From assembly GCA_031375105.1 (NCBI GenBank), contig JANMHJ010000035.1, forward strand, positions 56,409 to 120,408: a DNA stretch of 64,000 nt. The letters are read 5' to 3'. This DNA comes from JANMDU01 sp031375105. Lineage in GTDB: Bacteria; Pseudomonadota; Gammaproteobacteria; Burkholderiales; Burkholderiaceae_C. This document shows, piece by piece, positions 25,266 through 34,309 of this stretch. The notes under the pieces were generated by a model. The model did no database searches, was not told the DNA's origin, and worked only from the letters and a program-made list of their open reading frames with translations. The translations under genes were made by a program, and so were the position numbers. The number at the start of each line of letters is the position of its first letter. Positions within the stretch are counted from its first letter, which is position 1.

Positions 25266-26690
25266 ATGCTGTCGCTTTCACCTCGTTTGGCCAAGTTTTT
25301 GGCGTTTTTTGGCCTCTTATTGGCGTCAACGGCGGGTTTTGCCGCTGATATTGACGGCAAGCAGCTCACAGCGCTTTGGGGTGTGCCGTTTGCAGGCATC
25401 TTGCTGTGCATTGCCCTCTGCCCCTTGCTCACGCCACAGTTTTGGCATCATCACTTCGGCAAAGTTGCCGCGTTCTGGGCGTTGCTGTTTTTGGTGCCGT
25501 TTGCGATTCAGTTTGGCCCGGGCCTCGCGGGAAGTGCTTTGGTGCATGCCTTGCTCGCTGAATACATCCCGTTTGTGATCTTGCTCACCGCGCTGTTTGC
25601 CGTCTCGGGCGGGATCTATATCAAAGGCAATTTGCATGGCAGCCCTGGGCTGAATACCGCGATTCTGGCGATTGGTGCGGTCGCTGCCAGCTTCATGGGC
25701 ACCACGGGCGCTTCCATGCTTTTGATTCGCCCGCTGATTCGCGCCAATGACAATCGGCAGCACAAGATGCACGTTTTCGTGTTCTTCATCTTCATCGTCT
25801 CAAACGCAGGAGGCTCGCTCACCCCGCTGGGCGATCCGCCGCTGTTTTTGGGCTTTTTGAAGGGCGTGGACTTTTTCTGGACGGTGAAATACATCTTCCC
25901 GGAGACACTTTTCATGGTGGGCTCGCTGCTGGCCATCTTCTACGCGATGGATTCTTACTACTATCACAAGCGCGAAGAAGTGTTGAAGTTTGACCCAACG
26001 CCTGACTCGCGAAACATCGGCTTCGATGGCAAAGTCAATTTTCTCTTGCTGCTGTGCGTCATGGCCTTGGTTTTGATGAGCGGTATCTGGAAGCCGGGCG
26101 TCAATTTCGATGTGTTTGGCACAGAAGTCGGTTTGCAAGGCATCGTTCGCGATCTGGGCTTGATCGCGGTGACGGTGCTGTCGCTCAAGATCACCGCCAG
26201 CTCGGTGCACGAGGCCAATCAGTTCTCTTGGGGCCCGATGCAGGAGGTGGCCAAGCTGTTTGCGGGCATTTTCCTCACGATCATCCCGGTGATCGCCATG
26301 CTCAAAGCGGGCATCGACGGCCCGTTTGGCGCGATCGTGGCCAGCGTCACCCGTGCCGATGGTTCGCCCAGCCCCTTGGCTTATTTTTGGGCGACTGGCG
26401 CACTCAGCTCCTTCTTAGATAACGCGCCCACCTATCTTGTCTTCTTCAACCTCGCAGGAGGCGACCCGCAGACACTGATGACCACACACGCCGCCACGCT
26501 GGCTGCTATTTCCGCCGGCGCCGTGTTCATGGGCGCAAACTCTTACATCGGCAACGCGCCGAACTTGATGGTCAAAGCGATTGTGGAAGACCGGGGCGTG
26601 AAGATGCCCAGCTTCTTTGGCTACATTGCTTGGGCGGTGTGCATATTGATCCCGCTGTTTATGATCATGAGCTTCGTTTGGTTCCGTTGA
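25266..26690 (+). CDS. Sodium:proton antiporter of the CitMHS_2/NhaD type
   Basis: Membrane carrier of about 474 residues with some 12 hydrophobic segments. A probable signal sequence or first helix is at the N-terminus (KFLAFFGLLLASTAGFA). Ion transporter superfamily marks include FMGTTGASMLLIRPLIRAND, SNAGGSLTPLGDPPLFLGFLKGV and SSFLDNAPTYLVFFNLAGGDP, which fit NhaD-like antiporters and the putative citrate transport group. The start at 25266 follows TTTGGAGACA; an earlier frame start at 25221 lacks a site. Substrate is inferred. Na+/H+ exchange would connect well with rhodopsin pumping, but that is speculation. Confidence 0.82.
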   Translation: MLSLSPRLAKFLAFFGLLLASTAGFAADIDGKQLTALWGVPFAGILLCIALCPLLTPQFWHHHFGKVAAFWALLFLVPFAIQFGPGLAGSALVHALLAEYIPFVILLTALFAVSGGIYIKGNLHGSPGLNTAILAIGAVAASFMGTTGASMLLIRPLIRANDNRQHKMHVFVFFIFIVSNAGGSLTPLGDPPLFLGFLKGVDFFWTVKYIFPETLFMVGSLLAIFYAMDSYYYHKREEVLKFDPTPDSRNIGFDGKVNFLLLLCVMALVLMSGIWKPGVNFDVFGTEVGLQGIVRDLGLIAVTVLSLKITASSVHEANQFSWGPMQEVAKLFAGIFLTIIPVIAMLKAGIDGPFGAIVASVTRADGSPSPLAYFWATGALSSFLDNAPTYLVFFNLAGGDPQTLMTTHAATLAAISAGAVFMGANSYIGNAPNLMVKAIVEDRGVKMPSFFGYIAWAVCILIPLFMIMSFVWFR

Positions 26691-26693
26691 CAC

Positions 26694-26743
26694 GCTATCA
26701 ATTCAGTAGCACTCTGCGCAGATTCTATAACGGTGATATGCCG
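26694..26743 (+). repeat. Dispersed repeat copy H, between the antiporter and dehydrogenase genes
   Basis: Forward copy starting GCTATCAATTCAGTAGCACT, 3 bases after the antiporter stop, and ending 14 bases before the next start. Confidence 0.9.
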
Positions 26744-26757
26744 AAAAAGGCTTGAAA

Positions 26758-27741
26758 ATGTCTAAAAAATCCATTCTCGTCGCTCGCGCAGTCTTTCCCG
26801 AGGTGTTGGAGCGCCTGGCGCAGCATTTTGAGGTGGAGTCCAATCAAGATGATGTGATCTGGTCGCGCGAAGAGTTCATCCGCCGCTTATCTGGCAAAGC
26901 AGGCGTGTTCACCACCGGCGGCGAGCGTATTGATGCCGCGCTGCTCGCTGCCTGCCCCGATCTGAAGATTTGCGCCAACATGGCCGTAGGCTACAACAAT
27001 TTTGATGTGCTGGCCATGACGGCAGCCGGCGTGCTCGCCACCAACGCGCCCGATGTACTTACCGAGACCACAGCTGACATGGGCTTTGCCTTGCTCATGG
27101 CTACCGCCCGGCGGGTGAGCGAGAGCGAAGCCTATCTGCGCTCGGGTCAGTGGGACAAATGGAGCTACGACATGTTGTGCGGGGCTGATATTCATGGCAG
27201 CACGCTGGGCATTTTGGGTATGGGTCGCATTGGCCGCGCCGTGGCGCAGCGCGGTGCGTTTGGCTTTGGCATGCAGGTGATTTATCACAACCGCTCGCGC
27301 CTCGCTCCCGAGCTGGAAGCAGAGGTCAAGGCGCGCTACGTGAGCAAGCAAGAGCTGTTTGCGCAGGCCGATCACATCGTCTTGGTGCTGCCCTACACCG
27401 CGGAGAATCACCACACCGTCGGCAGCGCTGAAATCGCCCTCATGAAGCCCGCCGCCACGCTGATCAACATCGGGCGCGGCGGCTTGATTGACGAAAACGC
27501 TTTGGCTGCCGCACTGGCCGACAACAAGATTTTGGGTGCGGGCTTGGATGTTTTTGAGGGTGAACCCCGCGTCAATCCTGCGCTGACTGCTCTCAAAAAC
27601 GTAGTGCTCACGCCCCACATCGGCAGCGCCAGCGTGCCCACGCGCAAAGCGATGGCCAATTTAGCGGCAGACAATTTGATCGGCTACCTGGTTCATGGCC
27701 AGCCGAAGACGCCGCTCAATCCGCAAGTGCTCGCCGCGTGA
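26758..27741 (+). CDS. D-2-hydroxyacid dehydrogenase, glyoxylate/hydroxypyruvate reductase type
   Basis: 327 residues from ATG 26758 (AAAAAGG 8 bases upstream). The NAD(P)-binding Rossmann motif is LGILGMGRIGRAVAQRGAFGFG near residue 148; catalytic-domain marks are the Arg in INIGRGGLIDENAL, the Glu in GLDVFEGEPRVNPAL and the His in VVLTPHIGSAS. These fit glyoxylate reductases converting glyoxylate to glycolate with NAD(P)H. The upstream spacer is essentially the repeat copy H. Confidence 0.9.
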   Translation: MSKKSILVARAVFPEVLERLAQHFEVESNQDDVIWSREEFIRRLSGKAGVFTTGGERIDAALLAACPDLKICANMAVGYNNFDVLAMTAAGVLATNAPDVLTETTADMGFALLMATARRVSESEAYLRSGQWDKWSYDMLCGADIHGSTLGILGMGRIGRAVAQRGAFGFGMQVIYHNRSRLAPELEAEVKARYVSKQELFAQADHIVLVLPYTAENHHTVGSAEIALMKPAATLINIGRGGLIDENALAAALADNKILGAGLDVFEGEPRVNPALTALKNVVLTPHIGSASVPTRKAMANLAADNLIGYLVHGQPKTPLNPQVLAA

Positions 27742-27799
27742 AGCTCCCCGGCGAGGGGCTTGATAGCGCTTTGACAGCCGATAGGTTCACAATGGCGGC

Positions 27800-28096
27800 A
27801 TGAACACCGCTACCCAACTCCAAGCCTTCTTCACCATCTTCGCTGCGGTTTTCTTCGCCGAGCTCGGAGACAAGACCCAACTGGCCACCATGCTGTTTGC
27901 CTCACAAGAGCAAGGCCCCAGCAAATGGACGGTGTTTCTGGCGGCCAGTGCCGCGCTCACGGTCTCAGCAGCTATTGGCGTGCTGGCCGGATCATTGGTT
28001 GGCAAATACGTGCCGGCGCGCACGCTCAATATCGTGGCGGGCGTGGGCTTTGTGTTGATTGGGCTTTGGACGCTGTGGCAGGCCAGCAGATCTTAG
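27800..28096 (+). CDS. Half-size GDT1/TMEM165 family membrane protein
   Basis: 98 residues with three hydrophobic segments. The family signature E-x-G-D-K-T occurs once, in VFFAELGDKTQLATMLFA near residue 21. GDT1/UPF0016 proteins are usually about 190 residues with two such repeats and act as Mn2+/Ca2+ exporters; this one holds a single repeat and would need to dimerise. The C-terminus ends in a hydrophobic helix (TLNIVAGVGFVLIGLWTLW). It converges with the DUF2252 gene 45 bases away. Confidence 0.85.
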   Translation: MNTATQLQAFFTIFAAVFFAELGDKTQLATMLFASQEQGPSKWTVFLAASAALTVSAAIGVLAGSLVGKYVPARTLNIVAGVGFVLIGLWTLWQASRS

Positions 28097-28141
28097 GATG
28101 TGCATTGATTTAATTTCTATAACTTTCAAATCAGCATCAGA

Positions 28142-29542
28142 TTAACTTTCAGAATCCTGTTCCAGCACAGCTTGGATCGCGCCGCTCTGCACAGCTTTTT
28201 TCAACGCGGCGTAATCGGCTTCGTTTTGATCGGCGTAGGCGAAGGCATGTTTGGCAATGGCTTCATCAAACGCTTGGCTTTTACCGATGTAGCCGGCAAT
28301 CAGGGCCGGGTCGCCCGCCTTGGCTTGCGAGCGAGCCAGCGCATAGCCGCAGGCTTGAGCATAGTCAGCCATGTCGTCAGCGTTGAAAAGCGTCACATCC
28401 AGCGCACCCTTCATATCGCGCAGCTGGCGCACATAAAATTCTGCGCCCATCGCTTTGCTGCTGGCCCAACCCAGAAAAATATCGCTGGTGGCCTGAGACA
28501 GCCGCTGCCCATCGACAATTCTTTGGCCGTTATGAGCTTGGACCTTCAAACCGAGCGGTGCCATCAGCACCGAATCACGGGCTTGCTTAAATTGTAAAAA
28601 CAGCGGGTGATGACCATCGGCTACAAGCAGCGCCACAAAGCAGCGCGTGCCCACCGAGCCAATGCCAGGCACTTTCACGGCCACATCCATCAGCTCATAA
28701 CGATCAAGCAACACCTGCCTGTCTGTACTCAAACTGCTTCGGTATTGAGCAAAAAAATGCTGAATACTCAGCTCAAATTGACCGATTTCACGCGCTGTCG
28801 CGTTTTGCTCGTGATAGACCCAAGGCGGCGTGTCTTTGATGCGCATTTCTTTGCCAGCTGGCCCATCGATCCATTCCACCGAGTTGCTCACCAATTCGCG
28901 GCTCCCTTTGCTGCGGGCCTTTTCTATCGCAGTTTTTTCAAGTTTGCTGGAGCCGCCCAGCTTGAGCAAAGTCTCCGATGTCATCTGGTGATACCAGACA
29001 TCGAGCGTGTCCATTTCGGCAAAATCCAGTATCCGCTGGTGATAGGTATCGAGCAGGGTTTGGACAATGCCTTGAATCACGGATTTCTTAAAACCTTGCT
29101 CGCGGCAGGCAATCACAAAGCTGGTTGCTAAGCGCCTCACATCCCAGTCGAAGGGGCCAGGTACAGTTTCATCAAAATCGTTGATGCCAAACAACAGTCG
29201 CCGCTCAGGGCTGGCAAACAAGCCAAAGTTAGACAAATGCGCATCGCCACACAACTGCACCTTGACCTCACAGCGCGGCGTGAGCGCCAGATCATGCGCC
29301 ATCAATATAGCGGCTCCGCGAAAAAAGGCAAAGGGGCTGGCCAACATTCGCCCAAACCTTATGGGCAGCAACTCTGCAATCCGCCCCTCGTTCGACGCAG
29401 CCAGCAGCGCCAGCGCATCGCGCCCATCGCTCGCATGAAGGCCAAGCACCGAACGTGGGCAGCTTTGCCGCGCCAAGCGGCCCTGGTCAAAGCGCTGAGC
29501 CAGCGAACCGCGGCCAATAAATTGATCGGTGTTTCGTTTCAT
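28142..29542 (-). CDS. DUF2252 family protein
   Basis: 466 residues. Family marks are FFRGAAILMAHDLA, the kinase-like CGDAHLSNFGLFASPERRLLFGINDFDETVPGPFDWDVRRLATS block and later GVGSVGTRCFVALL. The GDxHLxNFG and DFDE motifs suggest an aminoglycoside-phosphotransferase-like or protein-kinase-like fold, but no substrate is known. Full family length. It stands alone on the reverse strand, about 100 bases from the next reverse-strand gene's 3' end. Confidence 0.88.
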   Translation of the reverse strand: MKRNTDQFIGRGSLAQRFDQGRLARQSCPRSVLGLHASDGRDALALLAASNEGRIAELLPIRFGRMLASPFAFFRGAAILMAHDLALTPRCEVKVQLCGDAHLSNFGLFASPERRLLFGINDFDETVPGPFDWDVRRLATSFVIACREQGFKKSVIQGIVQTLLDTYHQRILDFAEMDTLDVWYHQMTSETLLKLGGSSKLEKTAIEKARSKGSRELVSNSVEWIDGPAGKEMRIKDTPPWVYHEQNATAREIGQFELSIQHFFAQYRSSLSTDRQVLLDRYELMDVAVKVPGIGSVGTRCFVALLVADGHHPLFLQFKQARDSVLMAPLGLKVQAHNGQRIVDGQRLSQATSDIFLGWASSKAMGAEFYVRQLRDMKGALDVTLFNADDMADYAQACGYALARSQAKAGDPALIAGYIGKSQAFDEAIAKHAFAYADQNEADYAALKKAVQSGAIQAVLEQDSES

Positions 29543-29644
29543 GCCTCTATGATGGCATGAGTGAGCTGCGTTGGTTGTCGGTGTCGGCTAAAACACAGGA
29601 AAGCGTATCGCTATTGGCTCTTGCATTTCATTTGCAGGCCGCAA

Positions 29645-30619
29645 TCAGTTTGATACTGTAATCACCACATTCCCGCACTTGCGCCCTGTGGCCACATAGC
29701 GGTAGGCTTCAGCGATCTGCGCCAAAGGGTAGCTTCGATCAATCACCGGCATAAACTGCCCTTTTTCAGCCAACTCGGCAAGCAAGCGAATATCTTCTGC
29801 GCGTCCTTTCGCAGGGCCTGCGATCAGTTTTTTTCGGCGCGTTAGCGCAATCCAAGGTATCTTGAGCATGCTAGGTAAATCAGCCAACACCATCAGCAGG
29901 CGGCCACCGACTTTGAGAGAGGCTTCGCAGTGCGCAAACGGAGCGGTGCCAGCAGTGTCCATGATCACATCGTAGGCTTTGCCGTTTTTCGTAAAGTCTT
30001 GCTGCGTGTAGTCGATGACATGCGTAGCGCCTAGCGATTTCATCAATGCCAGATTTGCCGTGCTACACACAGCCGTGACTTCCGCCCCAAAGTGCTTGGC
30101 TAGTTGCACAGCCGCCGTGCCTACTGCGCCAGAAGCCCCATTGATCAACAACTGATCGCCACGCTTGAGTTGGCCTCGTCTGAAAAAACTCAGCGCCGTC
30201 GTACCGCCAAACGAGAGCGCTGCCGCTTGTGCATCGCTCAGGTTGGCGGGTTTGAGCGCCAGCGCCCCGCTCTGCGGCATACACAGATATTGCGCGTGGC
30301 AGCCCATGGCCATATCAGTGAAGCCAAACACCGCATCGCCCGCTTTGAACTGCCCGCCATCAGCGCCTACCGCTTCCACCACACCCGCAAACTCAGTGCC
30401 CAAAATCGGCTGGCGCGGGCCATGCCATCCCAGTGCCAAGCGCATCAAGAGCCCGAAGCCGCGAGGCACATTCAAGCTACTCACCCGCCAGTCGCCCGAG
30501 CTCACCGTGGTGGCATCCACCTTGATCAACACCTCGCCGCGTTCCGGTGCGGGTTTGTTTACCTCGAAAAGTTGTAGCCCATCAGGTGGGCCATATTGAT
30601 CGCAAATCACCGCTTGCAT
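29645..30619 (-). CDS. Zinc-independent MDR-superfamily NAD(P)-dependent oxidoreductase
   Basis: 324 residues, quinone-oxidoreductase-like medium-chain reductase. The N-terminal GroES-like domain (QLFEVNKPAPERGEVLIKVDATTVSSGDWRV; LGTEFAGVVEAVGADG) is followed by a Rossmann domain with LLINGASGAVGTAAVQLAKHFGAEVTAVCS. The cysteine cluster of a structural zinc site is absent. The C-terminus AYRYVATGRKCGNVVITV is typical. The substrate cannot be deduced. It is upstream of no obvious operon partner. Confidence 0.88.
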   Translation of the reverse strand: MQAVICDQYGPPDGLQLFEVNKPAPERGEVLIKVDATTVSSGDWRVSSLNVPRGFGLLMRLALGWHGPRQPILGTEFAGVVEAVGADGGQFKAGDAVFGFTDMAMGCHAQYLCMPQSGALALKPANLSDAQAAALSFGGTTALSFFRRGQLKRGDQLLINGASGAVGTAAVQLAKHFGAEVTAVCSTANLALMKSLGATHVIDYTQQDFTKNGKAYDVIMDTAGTAPFAHCEASLKVGGRLLMVLADLPSMLKIPWIALTRRKKLIAGPAKGRAEDIRLLAELAEKGQFMPVIDRSYPLAQIAEAYRYVATGRKCGNVVITVSN

Positions 30620-30760
30620 ACGTGCCTAATAAAGTGGCCAAATCTGCGGCAAACCGATGGCGTGAATGAGCCCGTACACCGAGCAAATGGAAGAGCTCAA
30701 CGCCACGAAAGGGCTGACCTTGTTGCAGGTGGCTGGTGGCAGCAAAGCGGCAGTGAGGTG

Positions 30761-31129
30761 TTATGCAGCACGGCGACCCCAAAATGGCAACCGCCATTTG
30801 GAAAGCATGGTGCGAGGCGGGGCTGCTGGGCTTTCTTGCGCTCCTAAAAAGAGCAGCTGTTGCTCAACCGCTTTTAGCTTGGCTTGTCTGGCCGCTTGAA
30901 GTGGTCTGAGGCAATCTAATTCGGAGTACGTATGCGGATTTGCGCCGTTTTCAAGCAACTCTAGCGCCACATCCTGTTGTTTGGACAAAATGCAAGCGAT
31001 CAAAATGGTGCCAAAGTACTCCGGATGAATGTGATTGACGTTGACGCCGCTGCGGATGTGATAGCGCACGAGATCCATTTCGCCTGCGCATGCCGCGTCA
31101 AAAAGTTCTTTCCAGTTACCCGATGACAT
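30761..31129 (-). CDS. Small ankyrin-repeat protein
   Basis: 122 residues. Two to three ankyrin-like units are visible: NWKELFDAACAGEMDLVRYHIRSGVNVNH, TILIACILSKQQDVALELLENGANPHTY, and a weaker third starting LDCLRPLQAARQ. The C-terminal 20 residues are Pro/Arg-rich. It has no signal peptide, so it is likely a cytoplasmic protein-binding module with unknown partner. It is isolated, with a gene-free stretch upstream. Confidence 0.8.
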   Translation of the reverse strand: MSSGNWKELFDAACAGEMDLVRYHIRSGVNVNHIHPEYFGTILIACILSKQQDVALELLENGANPHTYSELDCLRPLQAARQAKLKAVEQQLLFLGAQESPAAPPRTMLSKWRLPFWGRRAA

Positions 31130-31457
31130 GCTGTGTCCTTTCTTTCAAAAACCAAAAGCGAAATGAGTCGAAGGTATCAGGCCAGCGCATGCTGCATCGC
31201 AGGTGTTCGCACACAGTCGCGTCTCGCTGTCAATCGCAGTTTAAGGGAGGAATCCGGAAAAAGAAGCTGCGACGGCTTGAGCACGACTTCAGTCGGGTGG
31301 CGCAAATTGCGGCAAAGGCGTGTTGTGAGGCGGTGCCAGAGCGCCAATCTCCACTCGGCTCGCTGTGCTGCTTGGCGCAGCGGTACACCAAATCGGTGCC
31401 CGCTTTGCGCAAGCGTTCTCTAGAAAACGCTGGGGTTCGATGTCAACGCCTGCATCA
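31130..31457. other. Gene-free stretch between the ankyrin gene and trxC
   Basis: About 330 bases. It contains the upstream region of the ankyrin gene. No convincing gene, repeat or RNA is seen; short frames lack ribosome sites. Confidence 0.5.
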
Positions 31458-31898
31458 TCAGCCTGGTATGTTCTGCCGGGTCCAGCGCACGATGTCGCTG
31501 GCGCTCATGGCCCCTAGCTGGCGGGCTACTTCGCGGCCATTGACAAACAGCGCCAGCGTCGGAATGCTGCGGATCTGGTAGCGCGACCCCAGCGCCTGCT
31601 GTGCCTCAGTGTCCACCTTGGCTACGCGCACGCCAGGCTCCAGCTGCGCTGCAGCCTGCACGTAGCCAGGTGCCATCTGGCGGCACGGGCCGCACCACGG
31701 CGCCCAAAAGTCCACCAGCAGCGGGATCTGGTTGCGCTGCAGGTGCTTGTCAAATGCAGCCTCGGCCAGGTCAACCGGCTTGCCGGTGAACAGCGGCTGC
31801 TTGCACTGCCCGCAGTCGGGCGCGCTGGCAAGCTGATCCGCACGCACGCGGTTGGTGGTTTGGCAATGGGGGCAGACGATGTGAAGTGGTTCGCTCAT
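31458..31898 (-). CDS. trxC: Thioredoxin 2
   Basis: 146 residues. An N-terminal zinc ribbon (CPHCQTTNRVRADQL and CGQCKQPLF, four Cys) precedes a thioredoxin domain with the active site WAPWCGPCRQMAP and the cis-Pro segment IRSIPTLALFVNGR. This zinc-bearing arrangement is specific to TrxC, a cytoplasmic disulfide reductase often induced by oxidative stress. The start is the Met of MSEPLHIVCPHC; a longer open frame upstream includes repeat sequence and is rejected. Confidence 0.95.
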   Translation of the reverse strand: MSEPLHIVCPHCQTTNRVRADQLASAPDCGQCKQPLFTGKPVDLAEAAFDKHLQRNQIPLLVDFWAPWCGPCRQMAPGYVQAAAQLEPGVRVAKVDTEAQQALGSRYQIRSIPTLALFVNGREVARQLGAMSASDIVRWTRQNIPG

Positions 31899-32187
31899 GC
31901 GAGCTAGCTTGTGGCTGGTGCGTCGGAATGCAAGGCTTGCCGGGCTGCCCTGCCTGAATCGGGTGCGACTTCCAATGAATCTACTCCTATTTTCATAGCT
32001 GCTTGCGCCCGTATTTATTGGCTTGGAGGCCAAAAGCATAGGTAGAAACAGGCCAAAAACGGCATTCCGGGGCATTTTCGCTGCTGAACTTGCCTCAAGT
32101 CGGTCTTTTGGTGTCAAAAACTGGCTGTTTACAGCTTGTGAGACTTCGTGTCTCGGCGCATGCATGTAGTTCGCATATTGATGTTCA
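31899..32187. other. Spacer between trxC and the AbrB/PIN pair
   Basis: Holds trxC upstream sequence and repeat copy I. No gene is seen. Confidence 0.5.
31981..32031 (+). repeat. Dispersed repeat copy I, upstream of trxC
   Basis: Forward copy: CTACTCCTATTTTCATAGCT, GCTTGCGCCCGTATTTATTG and a GGCTTGGAGGCC end. Confidence 0.85.
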
Positions 32188-32224
32188 GCATGAATGCAGC
32201 ATTTCTGCTAAACTGCATTCATGC
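32188..32224. promoter_or_regulatory. 12-bp inverted repeat over the antitoxin start codon
   Basis: GCATGAATGCAG (32188-32199) and CTGCATTCATGC (32213-32224) are perfect arms 13 bases apart; the right arm includes the ATG at 32221. This is a strong candidate for the autoregulatory operator of the TA pair. Confidence 0.7.
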
Positions 32225-32454
32225 AAGCCACACTCACACTCAGCAGCCGAGGCATCATTACGTTGCCAGCCAAATTGCGTCAAGCCATGGGATTGAAGGC
32301 AGATGATCAATTGATCGCGCAGACCACCCCAGATGGCATTTTGCTGCGCCCAGCAGTCACCTTGCCCCTAGAGATGTATTCGCCCGCTCGGCTGCAAGAG
32401 TTTGATGCTGCCGAGGCAGAGCTGGCGGTTGCCATGAAGAATTTGGCAGCTTGA
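32221..32454 (+). CDS. AbrB/MazE-type antitoxin
   Basis: 77 residues with a swapped-hairpin AbrB-type DNA-binding domain at the N-terminus (ATLTLSSRGIITLPAKLRQAMGLKADDQLIAQTTPDGILLRP) and a short acidic helical tail. It should bind the inverted repeat that overlaps its own start and neutralise the PIN protein encoded 2 bases downstream. Confidence 0.85.
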   Translation: MQATLTLSSRGIITLPAKLRQAMGLKADDQLIAQTTPDGILLRPAVTLPLEMYSPARLQEFDAAEAELAVAMKNLAA

Positions 32455-32456
32455 CG

Positions 32457-32906
32457 ATGGCCGCTTCGCAGGAGGGGCGCACACTGCGTATTTTTCTGGA
32501 TGCGAATGTGTTGTTTTCTGCGGCTCGCGCAGCGGGGGCAATGCGGCAACTTTTGACTGCGCTTGCTGAGCGCGGCCACATCTTGGTGGTGGATGGGTAT
32601 GTGTTGACCGAGGCTCGTCGTAATTTGGCGGCCAAGGTATCTGAGGCTGCTGTACTAGATTTGGAGCAGCTCGTGATTGACATGCAAGTAGGCGGCGCGA
32701 AGCAGCCTTTGGAAGAGGCTCAGGTTGCCGATTGGCTACCTGATAAGGATCGCCCAGTGTTGCTCTCAGCGATGGCTTTGCGCTGCGATGCGTTGGTGAC
32801 GGGAGACCGCACACACTTTGGCGCAGGCTATGGGCAAAGTTTTACGGGCGTGACAATTTATTCACCTGCTCAGTTGGCGTTGGCGCTTCTGCCGCCAGCG
32901 CCCTGA
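32457..32906 (+). CDS. PIN-domain toxin
   Basis: 149 residues. PIN acidic residues: D15 in RIFLDANVLFSAAR, E52 in YVLTEARRNL, D96/D98 in WLPDKDRPVLLSA and D117 in DALVTGDRTHFG. A ribonuclease toxin role is expected from the family and from the adjacent AbrB-type antitoxin. The ATG at 32457 is 2 bases past the antitoxin stop; the TTG at 32451 would overlap it and is less likely. Confidence 0.85.
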   Translation: MAASQEGRTLRIFLDANVLFSAARAAGAMRQLLTALAERGHILVVDGYVLTEARRNLAAKVSEAAVLDLEQLVIDMQVGGAKQPLEEAQVADWLPDKDRPVLLSAMALRCDALVTGDRTHFGAGYGQSFTGVTIYSPAQLALALLPPAP

Positions 32907-32933
32907 TAGCTAAGGCAGCGTTAGACTCTGTCC

Positions 32934-34295
32934 ATGAACTTTGATGTTGTGTTGATTCTCGGTTTGCTGAACCTGTTGCTGTTGATCGGCCTTTTTATAT
33001 GGCTTTTGATCAGTTCGCCGGCAAGAATACTGCGCGGGATGCTATCAAAAGAAGAGCAATTGACGCAACATGTGGCTTTGAAGGCGCAGTTGGCGCAATT
33101 GGCTCTGAGCAATGAGCGGCTGGAGCGAGAGCTGCGGCAGGAATTGGCGGTGAGTGCGCAGTCTGCACGGATGGAGATGGGGCAGACTTTGGCCGCGATG
33201 CAGAGCGGCGTGCAGCAATCGCTCACAGGCTTTCAGGGAAATTTAACGACGCAGTTGCAGAGCATTTCTGAGGGAAATGCGCGGCGGCTCACGGAGGTGC
33301 GCGAGACGCTGGATGGGCAGCTCACGCGGGTGCGCGAGGCTTTGAATCAGCAGTTGGAGCAACTGTCTGTGAAAAACGAAGCAAAGCTCGATGAGATGCG
33401 GCGTACGGTGGATGAGAAGCTGCAAACGACGCTAGAGACGCGCCTGGGCGAGAGTTTCAAGCAGGTGGCTGAGCGCTTGGAGCAGGTGCACAAGGGCTTG
33501 GGTGAGATGCAAACTTTGGCGCAGGGCGTGGGCGATTTGAAGCATTTGCTGAGCAATGTGAAAACGCGGGGCACCTTCGGCGAGGCGCAGCTCGGTTCGC
33601 TCTTGGAGCAGGTGTTTGTGACAGAGCAGTTTGCTGCGCAGGTGGCGACTGTGCCGGGCAGCAAAAATGTAGTGGATTATGCGATCCGCCTGCCGGGGCG
33701 CAGCGATGATGGTGCACCCGTGTGGCTACCCATTGATGCGAAATTTCCCACCGAAGATTACGAGCGATTACTCGATGCGCAGGAGCGGGCTGATCCGCTG
33801 GCTGCTGAAATTGCTGCTAAAGGTTTAGAAGCGCGGATCAAGCTTGAGGCCAAATCTATGGCCGAAAAATATGTTTCACCACCCCACACCACGGATTTTG
33901 CGATTTTGTTTTTGCCCTCAGAGGGCTTGTATGCCGAGGTGCTGCGCCGCCCCGGTTTGATGGACAGTTTGCAACGCGACCACCGCGTCACGCTCGCGGG
34001 GCCGACCACGCTGCTGGCCATGCTCAATTCCCTTCAAATGGGCTTTCGCACGCTGGCTTTGGAGCAACGCAGCTCAGAAGTGTGGCAGGTGCTCGGCGCT
34101 GTGAAGACGGAGTTTGGCCGCTTTGGGGAATTCGTGAGTAAGGTGCGCTCGCAGGCTGAAACCGTGGTGAAAACACTTGAACAGGCCGATACCCGCACCC
34201 GTGCTGTGAACCGCAAACTCAAAGACGTTGAAGCCTTGACCGATGCGCAAGCGCAGGCGCTTTTGCCAACAGACAAAGCCGATGACGAGGGCTGA
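32934..34295 (+). CDS. rmuC: DNA recombination protein RmuC
   Basis: 453 residues. An N-terminal transmembrane helix (LILGLLNLLLLIGLFIWLLI) is followed by a long coiled coil (about residues 35-180, Gln/Glu/Leu-rich) and the nuclease-like RmuC domain with VKTRGTFGEAQLGSLLEQV, PVWLPIDAKFPTEDYERLL and FLPSEGLYAEVL. RmuC limits inversions at short inverted repeats in E. coli (established). It stands just before an MFS gene on the same strand. Confidence 0.94.
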   Translation: MNFDVVLILGLLNLLLLIGLFIWLLISSPARILRGMLSKEEQLTQHVALKAQLAQLALSNERLERELRQELAVSAQSARMEMGQTLAAMQSGVQQSLTGFQGNLTTQLQSISEGNARRLTEVRETLDGQLTRVREALNQQLEQLSVKNEAKLDEMRRTVDEKLQTTLETRLGESFKQVAERLEQVHKGLGEMQTLAQGVGDLKHLLSNVKTRGTFGEAQLGSLLEQVFVTEQFAAQVATVPGSKNVVDYAIRLPGRSDDGAPVWLPIDAKFPTEDYERLLDAQERADPLAAEIAAKGLEARIKLEAKSMAEKYVSPPHTTDFAILFLPSEGLYAEVLRRPGLMDSLQRDHRVTLAGPTTLLAMLNSLQMGFRTLALEQRSSEVWQVLGAVKTEFGRFGEFVSKVRSQAETVVKTLEQADTRTRAVNRKLKDVEALTDAQAQALLPTDKADDEG

Positions 34296-34309
34296 ACACG
34301 GCATCTGTC

